64,000 bases of DNA from Nitrospiraceae bacterium (GCA_020632595.1 JACKFF010000014.1:19204-83203), one strand, 5' to 3'; numbered from the stretch's first letter, positions 44,347 through 54,162 are shown. The notes: a model not told the origin generated them from the sequence alone. Made by a program: numbers and translations.

Positions 44347-46809
44347 ATGTCTGATTTTGAAAAGCTCGGAGTGTTTTATTTAGGGAGGCCATACGACCTC
44401 GCCACCAAATCAGCAAAACCCGGCCTCCTCCTTTATGACTCGAAAGATCTGGTCACCCATGCGGTCTGTGTCGGCATGACGGGTAGCGGCAAGACCGGCT
44501 TGTGTATTGGCCTGTTGGAAGAAGCCGCCATCGACAATATCCCGGCCATCATTATTGACCCCAAAGGCGATATCGCCAACCTCTTACTGACCTTTCCCGA
44601 TTTGCATGGGAGCGATTTTCTTCCCTGGATCAATCACGATGACGCAAAGAAAAAGGCCCTCACGCCGGAAGCTTTTGCGGACAAGGAAGCAGCCAAATGG
44701 AAAGCGGGTTTGGAATCCTGGGGACAGGATGGAGCCAGAATCGCGAAACTCCGGGAAGCAGCGGACTTTCTGGTTTATACCCCAGGCAGCACGGCAGGAC
44801 TTCCTGTATCCATTCTCCAATCGTTTGCCGTGCCCTCATCCAACATTCTTGAAGACGCAGAACTTTTAGGGGACCGGGTGGGCACCACGGCGACCAGCTT
44901 ACTCAATCTGGTTGGTCTGGATGCCGACCCCCTGCAAAGCCCCGAACATATCCTGCTTGCCAATGTCCTGAAAACCTCCTGGGAAGCCGGACAGGACCTC
45001 ACGCTTTCCTCGCTCATCCAACAAATTCAAACCCCGCCGTTTTCAAAGTTGGGCGTGATGGATTTGGAATCGGTTTTTTCCTCGAAGGATCGCTTCGCAT
45101 TAGCCATGCGTTTTAATAATTTATTGGGAGCGCCAGGGTTCTCCGCATGGCTGGAGGGGCAACCGATGGATATTGATCAGATTTTGCATTCCCCAACCGG
45201 CAAGCCCCGCATCGCCATTTTTTCCATCGCGCACCTGAATGATACCGAGCGCATGTTTTTTGTCAGTCTCCTCCTCACTCAAATGGTCAGTTGGATGCGA
45301 AACCAATCAGGCACCACCAGTCTGCGCGCACTCCTCTATATGGATGAAGTCTTTGGCTTCTTTCCTCCTATCAAAAACCCGCCATCCAAAGCCCCGATGC
45401 TCACCATGCTAAAACAAGCTCGAGCCTTTGGCCTGGGCGTCGTGCTCGCGACTCAAAACCCGGTTGACCTGGATTACAAAGGGTTGGGGAATACGGGAAC
45501 GTGGTTTATCGGACGACTCCAGACCGAACGGGACATGGCCCGCGTATTGGATGGATTGGAAGGCGCGGCGGCCAACAGTCAAGGACACTTCAACCGTCAG
45601 AAGATGGAGCAGATTATCTCCGGCCTCGGGAACCGGGTGTTTCTTCTGAACAACGTCCATGACGACGGGCCGGAAATTTTTGAGACCCGTTGGGCATTGT
45701 CCTATCTTCGAGGGCCGTTAACCCGGACGCAAATCAAAACCCTGATGGATCCGGTAAAAGCTTCACTTTCCAATCCTGCAGCTTCACCCGCATCCACCAA
45801 AATCCTAGCTGCCGCTTCTCAATCTCATACCGGAACACCTCCTCAAGGGAACGCCACGCATCCACCGGTTCTTCCTCCGGACATCCGCCAATATTTCATA
45901 CCCATTCGGGGAGCCAGGTCCGCAGACGTTTCACTCATGTATTACCCACGACTGTATGGTGCCGCATCGGTCCATTACCAGGATGCCAAAACGAAATTGG
46001 ATGAAGTCCGTGAGGTCCAAGCCCTTGTAGAGATAACCACAGGCCCGGTACCGGTCCATTGGGATCAAGCAGACGCTCTCGATATTCCACCTGCCGATTT
46101 GAATACCCATTCTGCTGACAGAGCACAGTTCGGGGAGCTGCCAGGCGCCGCCACCCAGGCAAAATCCTATAAGGAATGGGAAAAGGATTTTGAGGATTGG
46201 ATCTACCGGACGCAGACCTTGGACATATACAGAAATGCCTCCTTAGGGATGACTTCCGACCCGCATGAATCGGAACGTGATTTCCGCCTTCGATTACAAC
46301 AGCTCGTCCGCGAACGTCGGGATGAGGAGACCGACGCACTCCGAAAAAAATATGCCGGAAAAATGACGACACTCGAAGACCGGATCCGGCGGGCCGAACA
46401 GGCCGTCGAACGGGAATCCGAGCAAGCCAAACAACAAAAACTTCAAACGGTTATTTCCATCGGCGCGACTCTCTTATCGGTATTCATGGGCCGTAAGACC
46501 GTCAGCCGGTCTTCGATGGGCCAGGCCACGACCGCCGTTCGAGGCATGAGCCGAACCATGAAAGAAGGCAAGGATGTGGACCGTGCCGAGGAAAACGTGG
46601 ACGCCCTTCAACAACAATTGGCTGCGTTAGAGGCGGAGTTACAAGAAGAAATTCAATCACTAACCGCACAGTGGGATGTCGAAACCATTCCCCTGGAGAC
46701 TCTCAATGTGCGCCCCAAAAAGTCGAATATTTCGACAAAGTTGGTGTGTTTGGCATGGATCCCCTATTGGACAGGAACCAACGGCCAACAGACTCCAGCG
46801 TGGCTTTGA
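44347..46809 (+). CDS. HerA/VirB4-like ATPase (DUF853-type) with C-terminal coiled coil
   Basis: 820 residues. Walker A GMTGSGKT (43-50), DPKGDIANLL directly after, Walker B LLYMDEVFGFFPP, LATQNPVDLDYKGLGN and an arginine-finger region. The C-terminal quarter (about 620-780) is highly charged coiled coil with a short hydrophobic stretch (SIGATLLSVFMGRKT). It ends with the family-typical LVCLAWIPYW. The ATPase core is of the HerA/FtsK hexameric pump type. No NurA or phage/conjugation gene is adjacent, so the substrate is unknown. GAAGGGAG precedes the ATG. Confidence 0.85.
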   Translation: MSDFEKLGVFYLGRPYDLATKSAKPGLLLYDSKDLVTHAVCVGMTGSGKTGLCIGLLEEAAIDNIPAIIIDPKGDIANLLLTFPDLHGSDFLPWINHDDAKKKALTPEAFADKEAAKWKAGLESWGQDGARIAKLREAADFLVYTPGSTAGLPVSILQSFAVPSSNILEDAELLGDRVGTTATSLLNLVGLDADPLQSPEHILLANVLKTSWEAGQDLTLSSLIQQIQTPPFSKLGVMDLESVFSSKDRFALAMRFNNLLGAPGFSAWLEGQPMDIDQILHSPTGKPRIAIFSIAHLNDTERMFFVSLLLTQMVSWMRNQSGTTSLRALLYMDEVFGFFPPIKNPPSKAPMLTMLKQARAFGLGVVLATQNPVDLDYKGLGNTGTWFIGRLQTERDMARVLDGLEGAAANSQGHFNRQKMEQIISGLGNRVFLLNNVHDDGPEIFETRWALSYLRGPLTRTQIKTLMDPVKASLSNPAASPASTKILAAASQSHTGTPPQGNATHPPVLPPDIRQYFIPIRGARSADVSLMYYPRLYGAASVHYQDAKTKLDEVREVQALVEITTGPVPVHWDQADALDIPPADLNTHSADRAQFGELPGAATQAKSYKEWEKDFEDWIYRTQTLDIYRNASLGMTSDPHESERDFRLRLQQLVRERRDEETDALRKKYAGKMTTLEDRIRRAEQAVERESEQAKQQKLQTVISIGATLLSVFMGRKTVSRSSMGQATTAVRGMSRTMKEGKDVDRAEENVDALQQQLAALEAELQEEIQSLTAQWDVETIPLETLNVRPKKSNISTKLVCLAWIPYWTGTNGQQTPAWL

Positions 46810-46997
46810 TCCCCTAGAGTTTCCAGCCAACGATTTGGCCATTCTGGTTTCTTTTAGAGCGCCATATCCCGTATCTTATCACCTACGGCTGATGCGGCAT
46901 CATCAATGAGCGACTGCAGTGGGAGCCATTGACCCACCGCTCACTGATCTTTTACCCGTGTGTCCATGCATTTGATTGTTCATCAGGAGGTCTTGCC

Positions 46998-47435
46998 ATG
47001 GAATTAATTCAACAACTCGTCAATAATCTGGGTGTTAATGAAGGCCAAGCCAAAGGGGGCGCCGGTCTCTTATTCAATCTGGCCAAAAACAAATTAGGCG
47101 CAGGCGAATTCCAACGACTGGCGGACAAGGTCCCAGCTGTCAAGGACCTCTTGGGAGCAGCACCCGCTTCCTCCACAACAGCCTCTGCCGGTGGCAGCAT
47201 GATGGGAGCGTTAGGAGGCCTCGCCTCTTCACTCGGAGCGGGGGGATTAGGCGAGAAGATGGGGGGATTGGAAAATCTTGCTAATTTGGCAAGTGGATTT
47301 TCGCAACTGGGATTAAGCCCCGACATGATTGGAAAATTTCTCCCGATCGTCCTTTCCTTCGTCCAAAATCAAGGCGGGGATTCCATGAAGGGTCTACTGG
47401 AAAAAGTCTTAAAGCCTGCGGCTTCGACTACCTGA
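46998..47435 (+). CDS. DUF2780-like protein
   Basis: 145 residues: ELIQQLVNNLGVNEGQAKGG at the N-terminus, an Ala/Gly/Ser/Met-rich middle and a C-terminal helix (GKFLPIVLSFVQNQGGDS). Size and N-terminal helix match the DUF2780 family. No signal peptide. ATG 46998 has CAGGAGG nine bases upstream; the longer frame from 46929 lacks that. Its TGA overlaps the first possible ATG of the DUF2959 gene by one base, so they are coupled. Confidence 0.7.
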   Translation: MELIQQLVNNLGVNEGQAKGGAGLLFNLAKNKLGAGEFQRLADKVPAVKDLLGAAPASSTTASAGGSMMGALGGLASSLGAGGLGEKMGGLENLANLASGFSQLGLSPDMIGKFLPIVLSFVQNQGGDSMKGLLEKVLKPAASTT

Positions 47436-47452
47436 TGATTGTTCCAAGGAAT

Positions 47453-48169
47453 ATGAACCCTTTGCACAAGGATGCCATGATGTACTTTCACACTTCTTCA
47501 GGAGGTTCTTGGAGACTCTTTCCTTACCTGACATGGTTAATCATGCTCTTGGGTCTGAGCACTTTTGGTTGTCAGAGTATCTATTATGATGCGATGGAAA
47601 AAATCGGGTACCACAAACGCGACCTGATGGTCAGTGATGTGGAAAAAGCTCGGGATGCCCAACAGGAAGCCAAAGAACAATTCAAATCCGCACTTGACCG
47701 GTTTACCAAAACCCTCAACATTGAGGGGGGTGAATTACAGGATAAATACGACGTCCTGAATGCGGAATACGAACAGAGCGAGGCCAAAGCCCAAGCGGTT
47801 CGGGATCGCATCGCGTCGGTGGAAGATGTCTCTGAGGCCTTATTCGATGAATGGGAGGCTGAACTGAAAGAATATTCCAGCGCCGCCTTGCGCAAAAACA
47901 GCCAAAAGCAACTTACGCAAACACGCACCCAATATGCTCAATTGATCAAAGCCATGAAACGGGCGGAAACAAAAATGGATCCGGTCTTGGCCAAATTCAA
48001 AGACCAAGTCCTCTTTCTGAAACACAATCTGAATGCCCAAGCCATCGCGTCGTTGAAAAGTGAGTTGGTATCGGTGGAAGGCAACATCGCCTCTCTCATC
48101 AAAGAAATGGAAGCGTCTATTCAAGAAGCCGATTCCTTTATTGCCTCAATGGAGAAAGAAAAGGCCTAA
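47453..48169 (+). CDS. DUF2959-family lipoprotein with coiled coil
   Basis: 238 residues from ATG 47453 (AAGGA five bases before). Alternative ATGs are 47435 (overlapping the preceding stop) and 47477 (also with AAGGA). All keep the signal peptide and lipobox STFGC. The mature part is mostly coiled coil: YDAMEKIGYHKRDLMVSDVE at its start and ALRKNSQKQLTQTRTQYAQL later, as in the DUF2959 family. Function unknown; likely attached to a membrane facing the periplasm. Confidence 0.75.
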   Translation: MNPLHKDAMMYFHTSSGGSWRLFPYLTWLIMLLGLSTFGCQSIYYDAMEKIGYHKRDLMVSDVEKARDAQQEAKEQFKSALDRFTKTLNIEGGELQDKYDVLNAEYEQSEAKAQAVRDRIASVEDVSEALFDEWEAELKEYSSAALRKNSQKQLTQTRTQYAQLIKAMKRAETKMDPVLAKFKDQVLFLKHNLNAQAIASLKSELVSVEGNIASLIKEMEASIQEADSFIASMEKEKA

Positions 48170-48273
48170 CAATTTAGGCCCCTGTCCGTTTCAACGTGTC
48201 ACTCGACCTGCCGGCAATTGGCAGGAGAGTGACACATATCGTCGTTCATCCTGACTCACAAGGAGGGTCCTCA

Positions 48274-48525
48274 TTGGGCATCATATCCTGGATCGTGTTC
48301 GGCCTCATTGCAGGGATCCTGGCAAAGGTCATTATGCCGGGAAAGGACCCTGGCGGAATGATTATCACCATCTTGATCGGGATATCCGGCGCCATGGTGG
48401 GCGGAATGATCAGCACGTATTTTGGCTATGGCGATGTCACCGGTTTTAATTGGCCCAGTTTCGGCATTGCCGTTGGCGGAGCCTTCCTCCTTCTTCTTGT
48501 CTATCGCCTAATCAAAGGAGGGTAA
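48274..48525 (+). CDS. GlsB/YeaQ/YmgE-family membrane protein
   Basis: 83 residues from a TTG start at 48274 that has AAGGAGG five bases upstream; the longer frame would add hydrophilic residues without a ribosome site. Three membrane helices with the family signature GLIAGILAKVIMPGKDPGG and GISGAMVGGMIS. These transglycosylase-associated proteins are linked to general stress in several bacteria. Preceded by DUF2959 and followed by a repeat. Confidence 0.85.
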   Translation: MGIISWIVFGLIAGILAKVIMPGKDPGGMIITILIGISGAMVGGMISTYFGYGDVTGFNWPSFGIAVGGAFLLLLVYRLIKGG

Positions 48526-49086
48526 TCATTCCCCTACCACCAATCATCAACTTCCGTTCCCCACTCTGTGTCCCTAGCCTTTCCCTTTCCCGATAGTTTC
48601 AATCCGGCTCTGATTGTAACCGCTGTCATTGAGAAAAGGTTCCCCGTTTCCCTCGAATTAAAAAACCCCCAATTAGGTATCCCCAAAGGGTCTGTTGAAA
48701 AAAGCCGCCAGCGGCGTTCTCGCCATTTTTCCGTGCTCACGTACTCAGCGTACGCTCCGCGCGTAAAAACGGCTGTGGCCTTGCTGGACGGACTTTTTTG
48801 AACCGACCCGGAGCCTTTGATGAGTAATCTAATCCTGGGCAAATTTGTCCTTGTTAATCTTAATTATTCAACACTCCCCCAAAATAAATGCCATTCCTTT
48901 ATTTAAGGCATGAAGTTGACTAAACTCTTAGGTAATAGCCGCTATCCGGCATAGGAGCCTGGACGGATAATACAGAACATAAGGCTCTTCGCCCTTTTCT
49001 AGGGTTCGCTAATCTGTATGATCTGTCTTATCTCCAACAACGAAAAAGGTCTCGTCGCGTTCCGGCAATAGGATTCTTTCTCTTCC
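48526..49086. other. Gap holding repeat copy A and the upstream region of the AsmA gene
   Basis: 561 bases. A dispersed repeat occupies 48694-48803 (separate entry). The remaining AT-rich part before 49087 should contain the promoter of the long gene cluster that follows; no strong hexamers stand out. No gene supported. Confidence 0.5.
48694..48803 (+). repeat. Dispersed palindrome-ended repeat, copy A
   Basis: 110 bases beginning GTTGAAAAAAGCCGCCAGCG and ending GGACTTTTTTGAAC, so its tips are inverted repeats. A diverged copy B in the same orientation stands at 62050-62184 (shared CGCCAGCGGCGTTCTCGCC and GCTCACGTACTC). From memory, similar elements are frequent in Nitrospira genomes. Confidence 0.8.
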
Positions 49087-52000
49087 ATGTCCTCCGATAC
49101 CCCCAAACAAGATACGCTTCCTTCGGCAACACCACCACGATCGAGGAAAGCCTTAAAATGGTTCGTCTGGTTAGGCCTGGGCATACTGGCCCTGTTTTTC
49201 TGTGCAGGTCTGTTACTGACTTATTGGTTTCCTTCGGACATGGTACGACAGGAGTTGGAAATTCGGCTCTCCGAGCTTGTTCAAGGAACGGTCCGAATTC
49301 AATCTCTTTCGTTTAATCTGCTGACCGGCCTTCAAGTCAATCAATTAGAATTGACCAAACCGGGCCAAACCCCGCTCACACTCGAACACCTGACACTGGA
49401 TTACAGCCTTTTCGGATTGCTGCAGGGCACCTTCACCATCAACGAAATTTCCATCGATCAGGCTGACATATCACTCAATCTGCCTGAACTCACAAAGGCC
49501 GCACCGGAACCACCTCCCCCACCCTCTTCTGAACCGGCAGCGCTTCCCACTCTTCCCGTCTCGATTGATCTGGAAACCCTTAAAATTATCGAGAGCAATA
49601 TTCAGCTCGTAGTATCGCCCGACCTCACAGTGAACCTGACCCATCTGAATCTCCATAGTTCGGGAGGTGTATCATCGGATGATGCACATCTCAACGGCAC
49701 GCTGAAGGTTCAGCAAGTCGCGGTGGCGCTTCAAGGGAAACACATTCAACTCCCCCTGGTCGTGAAATTTGACACCGCGATTCATCTTCCGACTCAACAT
49801 CTTGATCTAAAACAGCTCACCATTGAATTGGATCCGGCCCTTCACCTCACACTCTCCGGAACCATCAACGAATTCTTCACCCACAAAACTGTAAATTTTT
49901 CTCTTGCCGATACGAATCTTGACCTCGGAAAAATTATGGATCTCGCCAAAGATTTTGTACCGCAGGAATTTGCCACGGCTTCAGTTGGGGGAAATCTGTC
50001 TCCCTCATTCACCCTCACCGGCTCACTTCCCGACTCCGGATTTGAGGGGACCATCCACGCGGGATTAGACGGGAAAAATGTGGAATTGCATCTGCCAGGC
50101 CACGCCCTGACCGTGGGCCCCACAGATCTGGCATTCACCGCCAAGAATCTTCAGATCAAGGAGAATCTCCCCTTGATGGGAAACGTCTCGGCCAAACTTT
50201 CCATGCATGATCTAACGTTTCAAGCCTATGGAATACAAAACTTTGGTTTAAGTCTCCAGAGCGACTACCAGGCCTCAGGCCCATTTTCGGGAAACCTGCA
50301 GATCTCCGGGACCACGGCATTACCCGGCGACCTACTTGGCACACCGCTCACTCTTCCTTTTGCCGTGACCCTTGATACCAGTGGCAATCATCACACCCGT
50401 CACATTGAGGTGAAGCATCTGAATGCAGACCTCAAACCTTATGCGACCTTACAGATGAACGGCGTATTACAACCTCATCCTGCCCCGAAGGAAGGTATGG
50501 ATGCCTCACTGAAACTACGTCTGTCACCAAAAATTAACGCCTTACTCTCCCTTATCCCCAAGGACCGTCTTCAAGGACTCGTTTTCCAGAAAGGGTCCGA
50601 ACCGGATACCTTTGTGCTGCATGCCACAGGAGCACTTCATCCGGATTTCCGTCCCGAATGGGCAAAAGCGACGGCGGCTCTCAAGCTGTCCTCTCTTCAA
50701 GCTCACGTGAAACCCTTCGGCGCAGAAGGCACCATGCACCAACTCACCTTCCTGCTTTCTTCCGGCTATCAGGCAACCAATGGTGCGATTCAGGGAACGG
50801 TCGGATTTTCGTCAGATTTCTCTGACCTCCATGCGGCTGACATGGTGACAATCGGGACCAGCCATGTGGTCCTAAAATCTAATTTCCAAGGCCATCTCTC
50901 GCCGACCTATCAACCCACCAGCCTTCGCTCGGAAGACAAACTCCAGGTCACGCTCGGCAACCTGACCTACCAGGATGCCTCCCTGACGGCCACCCTTCCT
51001 TCAATCAGACTGTCATTAAAAAGCAAGGAAGATGTGTTCAAACAGGATTATTTACTGGAGAGCCTGCGACTGACCAGCGAAGAAATATTAGATTTGGTCA
51101 TGAAAGCCCGGTATCAGCAGGAGAGCCAACAATTTGATGTGGATCTGCAGCTACCCCTCCTCCATGTCGGCAACCTTCTCCCGCATCTGTCGGGACCGCT
51201 CATGAAGGGATTGGATGAAATCAATCCAAAAGGACGGGTCAGTCTGACTCTGCGGACAGCGGGTAGGGTTCCCAAGGAAGATGATCTCAAGAAATTGACC
51301 CTTCCGTTGGGAATCAATGGAAAACTGACGATGCGGGATCTTGAGGGAGCCGTCTCGGGATATCGGGTTCAGGGAGGCAACGGCAGCATGACCATGGCCT
51401 ATTCGCCACGAGCCACACCTCAAACCCAACTCACAACGGATCTCACACTCAATCGGATTCATCTGCCGGATACCCTCCCGTTCAGGGAATTAGCCAACAC
51501 ATCCCTACACGTGAACATGTCGTCTCCGGATCTCAATGAAGTCCAGATTGACCCGATCCATGTGACATCAACGGGAGTCGACCTATCCATAAAGAGCACG
51601 GTGGTCGGCTTGCGGGAGCTGTTGTCCTCCACCTCGCCTCGTGGCACCCAATTGGCAAAACTCTTTGCCCAACTGCACACCCGCCTGGCTCTGGATGTGG
51701 AAACTTTTCAAGAAGCACTCCAACCATTGGGGATACAGGGAAACGGCAAGGCCCTGGTCACCCTTTCCATGCTGAAAAAAGAACAAGGAAGTCTGGACGC
51801 CTCTGTGGAGATCGGGTCTGAAACACTCTCCCTGACTCGGGATGGCACGGAACTCCATGACATGAACGGAGGAATACAGCTCAGAAAATCACTAGCCTGG
51901 AAACCGGATGGACTCCCGTCTCCGCCGAAAAAGCCATTTCAACCGTCCGACCGCATTGCCCAGCTCAAATCGTTTTCCCGGAAAGGGCAGACCCTCACCA

Positions 52001-52659
52001 TTGATCGTCTTCAGCTCGGGCCACTCACAGTCGAAAACCTTTCGACGAATTTGGCGTTTGAGCAACAGTCCCTGAAAATGCAAAATCTCGCTATGAACCT
52101 GTTGGGTGGAGGGATTGGGGGAAATGTCATCATTGCCGCCGAACATCCCTTGCGTCTATCGGCGGAGTTTGAAATAGCGAATCTCGATGCCAACCGCCTC
52201 ATTCAGACAGAATCCAAAATCATCGGGGATAGCAACATCGCCGCCACCATTGGACTCACGACCATATTGCAGGAAACCACGGGAGCCGTGGATTTGAGCC
52301 GTTTAGAATGCAACCTGCACATTACGCACATCGGAAACGAAGCGTTGGATCGCCTCCTCGTGTTCCTGGACCCGGAAGGAAGCAAACCGACGATCTCCCA
52401 TGTTCGTGCGCAACTGAAATTCGCGAATCCCTCGCGGGTCATGGTGGAAATAGCCAGAGGCCAATTGAATCTGACAATACATTTCCAAGGCAACCTGATC
52501 CCCACCTTTAGACTGGAGCGCATCCCGATCGCGAAAATGAAAAACATCGAAAAACTCACTGCCGCCATTCCCAACTGGGAAGACCTGGCCAAGGTGCTGG
52601 AATTAATCGGAGCCGAAACCTACTCGTTCACCCCCGAAGGAGAAATCGTCCTTCAGTAA
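49087..52659 (+). CDS. AsmA/YdbH-like intermembrane protein
   Basis: 1190 residues: N-terminal membrane helix (about 25-48), AsmA-like opening (QELEIRLSELVQGTVRIQSL), then about 1100 residues of repeated amphipathic beta strands (LTLSGTINEF, VTLDTSGNHH, LEGAVSGYRVQGGNGSM and so on) and a final AsmA-2-type end (LNLTIHFQGNLIPTFRLERIPI). Such proteins form hydrophobic grooves that span the periplasm and carry phospholipids. The lipoprotein with a YdbL-like domain in the same cluster favours the YdbH branch. Pro-rich hinge at about 138-155. It is separated from that lipoprotein gene by 880 bases of repeats and a broken GIY-YIG gene. Confidence 0.78.
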   Translation: MSSDTPKQDTLPSATPPRSRKALKWFVWLGLGILALFFCAGLLLTYWFPSDMVRQELEIRLSELVQGTVRIQSLSFNLLTGLQVNQLELTKPGQTPLTLEHLTLDYSLFGLLQGTFTINEISIDQADISLNLPELTKAAPEPPPPPSSEPAALPTLPVSIDLETLKIIESNIQLVVSPDLTVNLTHLNLHSSGGVSSDDAHLNGTLKVQQVAVALQGKHIQLPLVVKFDTAIHLPTQHLDLKQLTIELDPALHLTLSGTINEFFTHKTVNFSLADTNLDLGKIMDLAKDFVPQEFATASVGGNLSPSFTLTGSLPDSGFEGTIHAGLDGKNVELHLPGHALTVGPTDLAFTAKNLQIKENLPLMGNVSAKLSMHDLTFQAYGIQNFGLSLQSDYQASGPFSGNLQISGTTALPGDLLGTPLTLPFAVTLDTSGNHHTRHIEVKHLNADLKPYATLQMNGVLQPHPAPKEGMDASLKLRLSPKINALLSLIPKDRLQGLVFQKGSEPDTFVLHATGALHPDFRPEWAKATAALKLSSLQAHVKPFGAEGTMHQLTFLLSSGYQATNGAIQGTVGFSSDFSDLHAADMVTIGTSHVVLKSNFQGHLSPTYQPTSLRSEDKLQVTLGNLTYQDASLTATLPSIRLSLKSKEDVFKQDYLLESLRLTSEEILDLVMKARYQQESQQFDVDLQLPLLHVGNLLPHLSGPLMKGLDEINPKGRVSLTLRTAGRVPKEDDLKKLTLPLGINGKLTMRDLEGAVSGYRVQGGNGSMTMAYSPRATPQTQLTTDLTLNRIHLPDTLPFRELANTSLHVNMSSPDLNEVQIDPIHVTSTGVDLSIKSTVVGLRELLSSTSPRGTQLAKLFAQLHTRLALDVETFQEALQPLGIQGNGKALVTLSMLKKEQGSLDASVEIGSETLSLTRDGTELHDMNGGIQLRKSLAWKPDGLPSPPKKPFQPSDRIAQLKSFSRKGQTLTIDRLQLGPLTVENLSTNLAFEQQSLKMQNLAMNLLGGGIGGNVIIAAEHPLRLSAEFEIANLDANRLIQTESKIIGDSNIAATIGLTTILQETTGAVDLSRLECNLHITHIGNEALDRLLVFLDPEGSKPTISHVRAQLKFANPSRVMVEIARGQLNLTIHFQGNLIPTFRLERIPIAKMKNIEKLTAAIPNWEDLAKVLELIGAETYSFTPEGEIVLQ

Positions 52660-52678
52660 GTGACAATCCTTTTAGCTA

Positions 52679-52767
52679 TTGTCAGGCTGAGCTGAAGACG
52701 AAGCATCTCGCTAGGCCATGGGCCGGTGGAGCTGGGCTCAGATCCTTCGCTTTACTCAGGATGACAA
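52679..52767. repeat. REP-like palindromic repeat, copy 1
   Basis: About 89 bases from TTGTCAGGCTGAGC to TTTACTCAGGATGACAA; the two ends are imperfect inverted repeats that can fold into one hairpin. First of four copies within 0.8 kb. Confidence 0.85.
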
Positions 52768-52804
52768 AGCCGAGGGACCGGATAATGATCGACCCACAGT
52801 ATCG

Positions 52805-52892
52805 TTGTCATGCTGAGCTGCAGGCGAAGCATCTCGCTAAGCCATGACTCAGTTGAGCTGGACACAGATCCTTTGTCCGACTCAGGATGAAA
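52805..52892. repeat. REP-like palindromic repeat, copy 2
   Basis: Same element, TTGTCATGCTGAGC to GACTCAGGATGA. It ends 23 bases before the GIY-YIG reading frame. Confidence 0.82.
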
Positions 52893-52915
52893 AAGCGGAG
52901 GGGCCAAACCAGCAG

Positions 52916-53207
52916 ATGAAACAATACTGTGTGTATATCATGACAAACCAATCCGGCACTTTATATACCGGGGTCACCAATGCTCTCACTCGTCGAATCT
53001 ATGAACAACAGGCAGGGAGAAGCCGGACATTTCACAACGAGATACCGCATCACACGATTATTGTACTTCGAAGAAACTCGGGATATTCATGCGGCACTCA
53101 ATCGGGAGAAACAGCTCAAAGGCTGGACGCGCGCAAAGAAGCTGGAATTGATTAATACAAACAACCCAAAATGGGTGGATCTTTCTGCAGATTGGGATAT
53201 GTCATAG
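52916..53207 (+). pseudogene. GIY-YIG single-domain nuclease, frameshifted
   Basis: UPF0213-type nuclease of about 97 codons when repaired. The first frame gives KQYCVYIMTNQSGTLYTGVT (GIY-YIG core) and TRRIYEQQ. Between about 53000 and 53020 the coding frame shifts, and the second frame continues GEAGHFTTRYRITRLLYFEE and REKQLKGWTRAKKLELI to the stop. A one-base deletion (or two-base insertion) explains it. It sits between repeat copies 2 and 3. Confidence 0.85.
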
Positions 53208-53208
53208 A

Positions 53209-53295
53209 TTGTCATGCTGAGCAGCGCGAAGCATGTGGCTAAGCGGTGGCGTGGTTGGGCTGGGCTCAGATTCTTCGCTTCGCTCGGAATGACAA
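53209..53295. repeat. REP-like palindromic repeat, copy 3
   Basis: Same element, TTGTCATGCTGAGC to GCTCGGAATGACAA, beginning two bases after the GIY-YIG stop. Confidence 0.85.
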
Positions 53296-53348
53296 GATTG
53301 AGGGAGGGAAGGACGATCAACGCCCATTTCACCCTTATGTATTTTTAG

Positions 53349-53440
53349 TTGTCATGCTGAGCTGAAGGCGAAGCATCTCGCTAAGCCAGCCAAGGCCCGC
53401 GTGAGCTGGGCTCAGATCCTTCGCTTTACTCAGGATGACA
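53349..53440. repeat. REP-like palindromic repeat, copy 4
   Basis: Same element, TTGTCATGCTGAGC to TACTCAGGATGACA. A further end fragment (CTGGCTCAGGATGAC) follows at about 53446. Confidence 0.85.
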
Positions 53441-53541
53441 TGAATCTGGCTCAGGATGACCATTTGGAAATTTTTCTTCAGCGGCTTTCTGGAATTTGAT
53501 AAGATAAATCAGACCTTACCCTCTCAAGGAGCTGATTAGTT

Positions 53542-54162
53542 ATGTCCCACCCCCCATTATCGCCTCAGAGCACGGCACACACGTTTTTTTTCCATCCTAA
53601 GTCCCTGGTCATGATGACCCTCCTTCTGACCACCCTCACAGCGTGCGGTGGTCCTTTAGTCGGAGTGACCGTGGTTGATGAACGCACAGCCCTGGAAAAC
53701 CAGGTGCTTGGGACGTATCAAGAACTCAATCAGCAGGTCATGCTGGTGGCGTCCGTTCGCTATATCGATCCGAAGGGAAAATTGAAACAGACCCAGGAAC
53801 TTCCTCCTGGGAAGAAAGACGTCGTGCGTGCCCTCCAACGAGTGTCTTTCAACAAAGATGATCTCAATCGGTATAAATCATTGGGAATTATCGGAGAAAA
53901 TAATGAAGGTGGTGTCACCCTCCTGGAGCCGGAAAAAATCCAACCGGACGATCGCGCATTTGTTGAAAATTTGATTAAGGAGGAGAATGAGGATCGGCTC
54001 GCAATTATGAGCCGGATTGTTGAAACCAACGAGACTCTGACACCTTCAGAATTACCACGAGTCCACAAAATGTTTGCCGCACTCAATCGGGATAAAGCCC
54101 TCAAGGGAGAACGAATCCAATTGGACAATGGGACATGGACTCAAAAAGACGCCACACCCTAA
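53542..54162 (+). CDS. Lipoprotein with YdbL/DUF1318-like domain
   Basis: 206 residues. Signal peptide with lipobox LTAC (Cys about 35), a helical/beta middle (RTALENQVLGTYQELNQQVM) and a C-terminal part (about 115-200) with the layout of YdbL/DUF1318: KSLGIIGENNEGGVTLL, a helix with EENEDRLAIMSRIVE, and a last segment GERIQLDNGTWTQK. In E. coli, YdbL and the lipoprotein YnbE work with YdbH; here the two roles may be joined. The last 28 bases overlap the start of the CHAT gene. AAGGAG lies 10 bases before the ATG. Confidence 0.68.
   Translation: MSHPPLSPQSTAHTFFFHPKSLVMMTLLLTTLTACGGPLVGVTVVDERTALENQVLGTYQELNQQVMLVASVRYIDPKGKLKQTQELPPGKKDVVRALQRVSFNKDDLNRYKSLGIIGENNEGGVTLLEPEKIQPDDRAFVENLIKEENEDRLAIMSRIVETNETLTPSELPRVHKMFAALNRDKALKGERIQLDNGTWTQKDATP

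Noticed and set aside
52679..53440. CRISPR array
   Set aside because: The four repeats are about 88 bases, imperfect, unevenly spaced and contain their own inverted repeats; there is a gene between copies 2 and 3 and no cas gene in the window.
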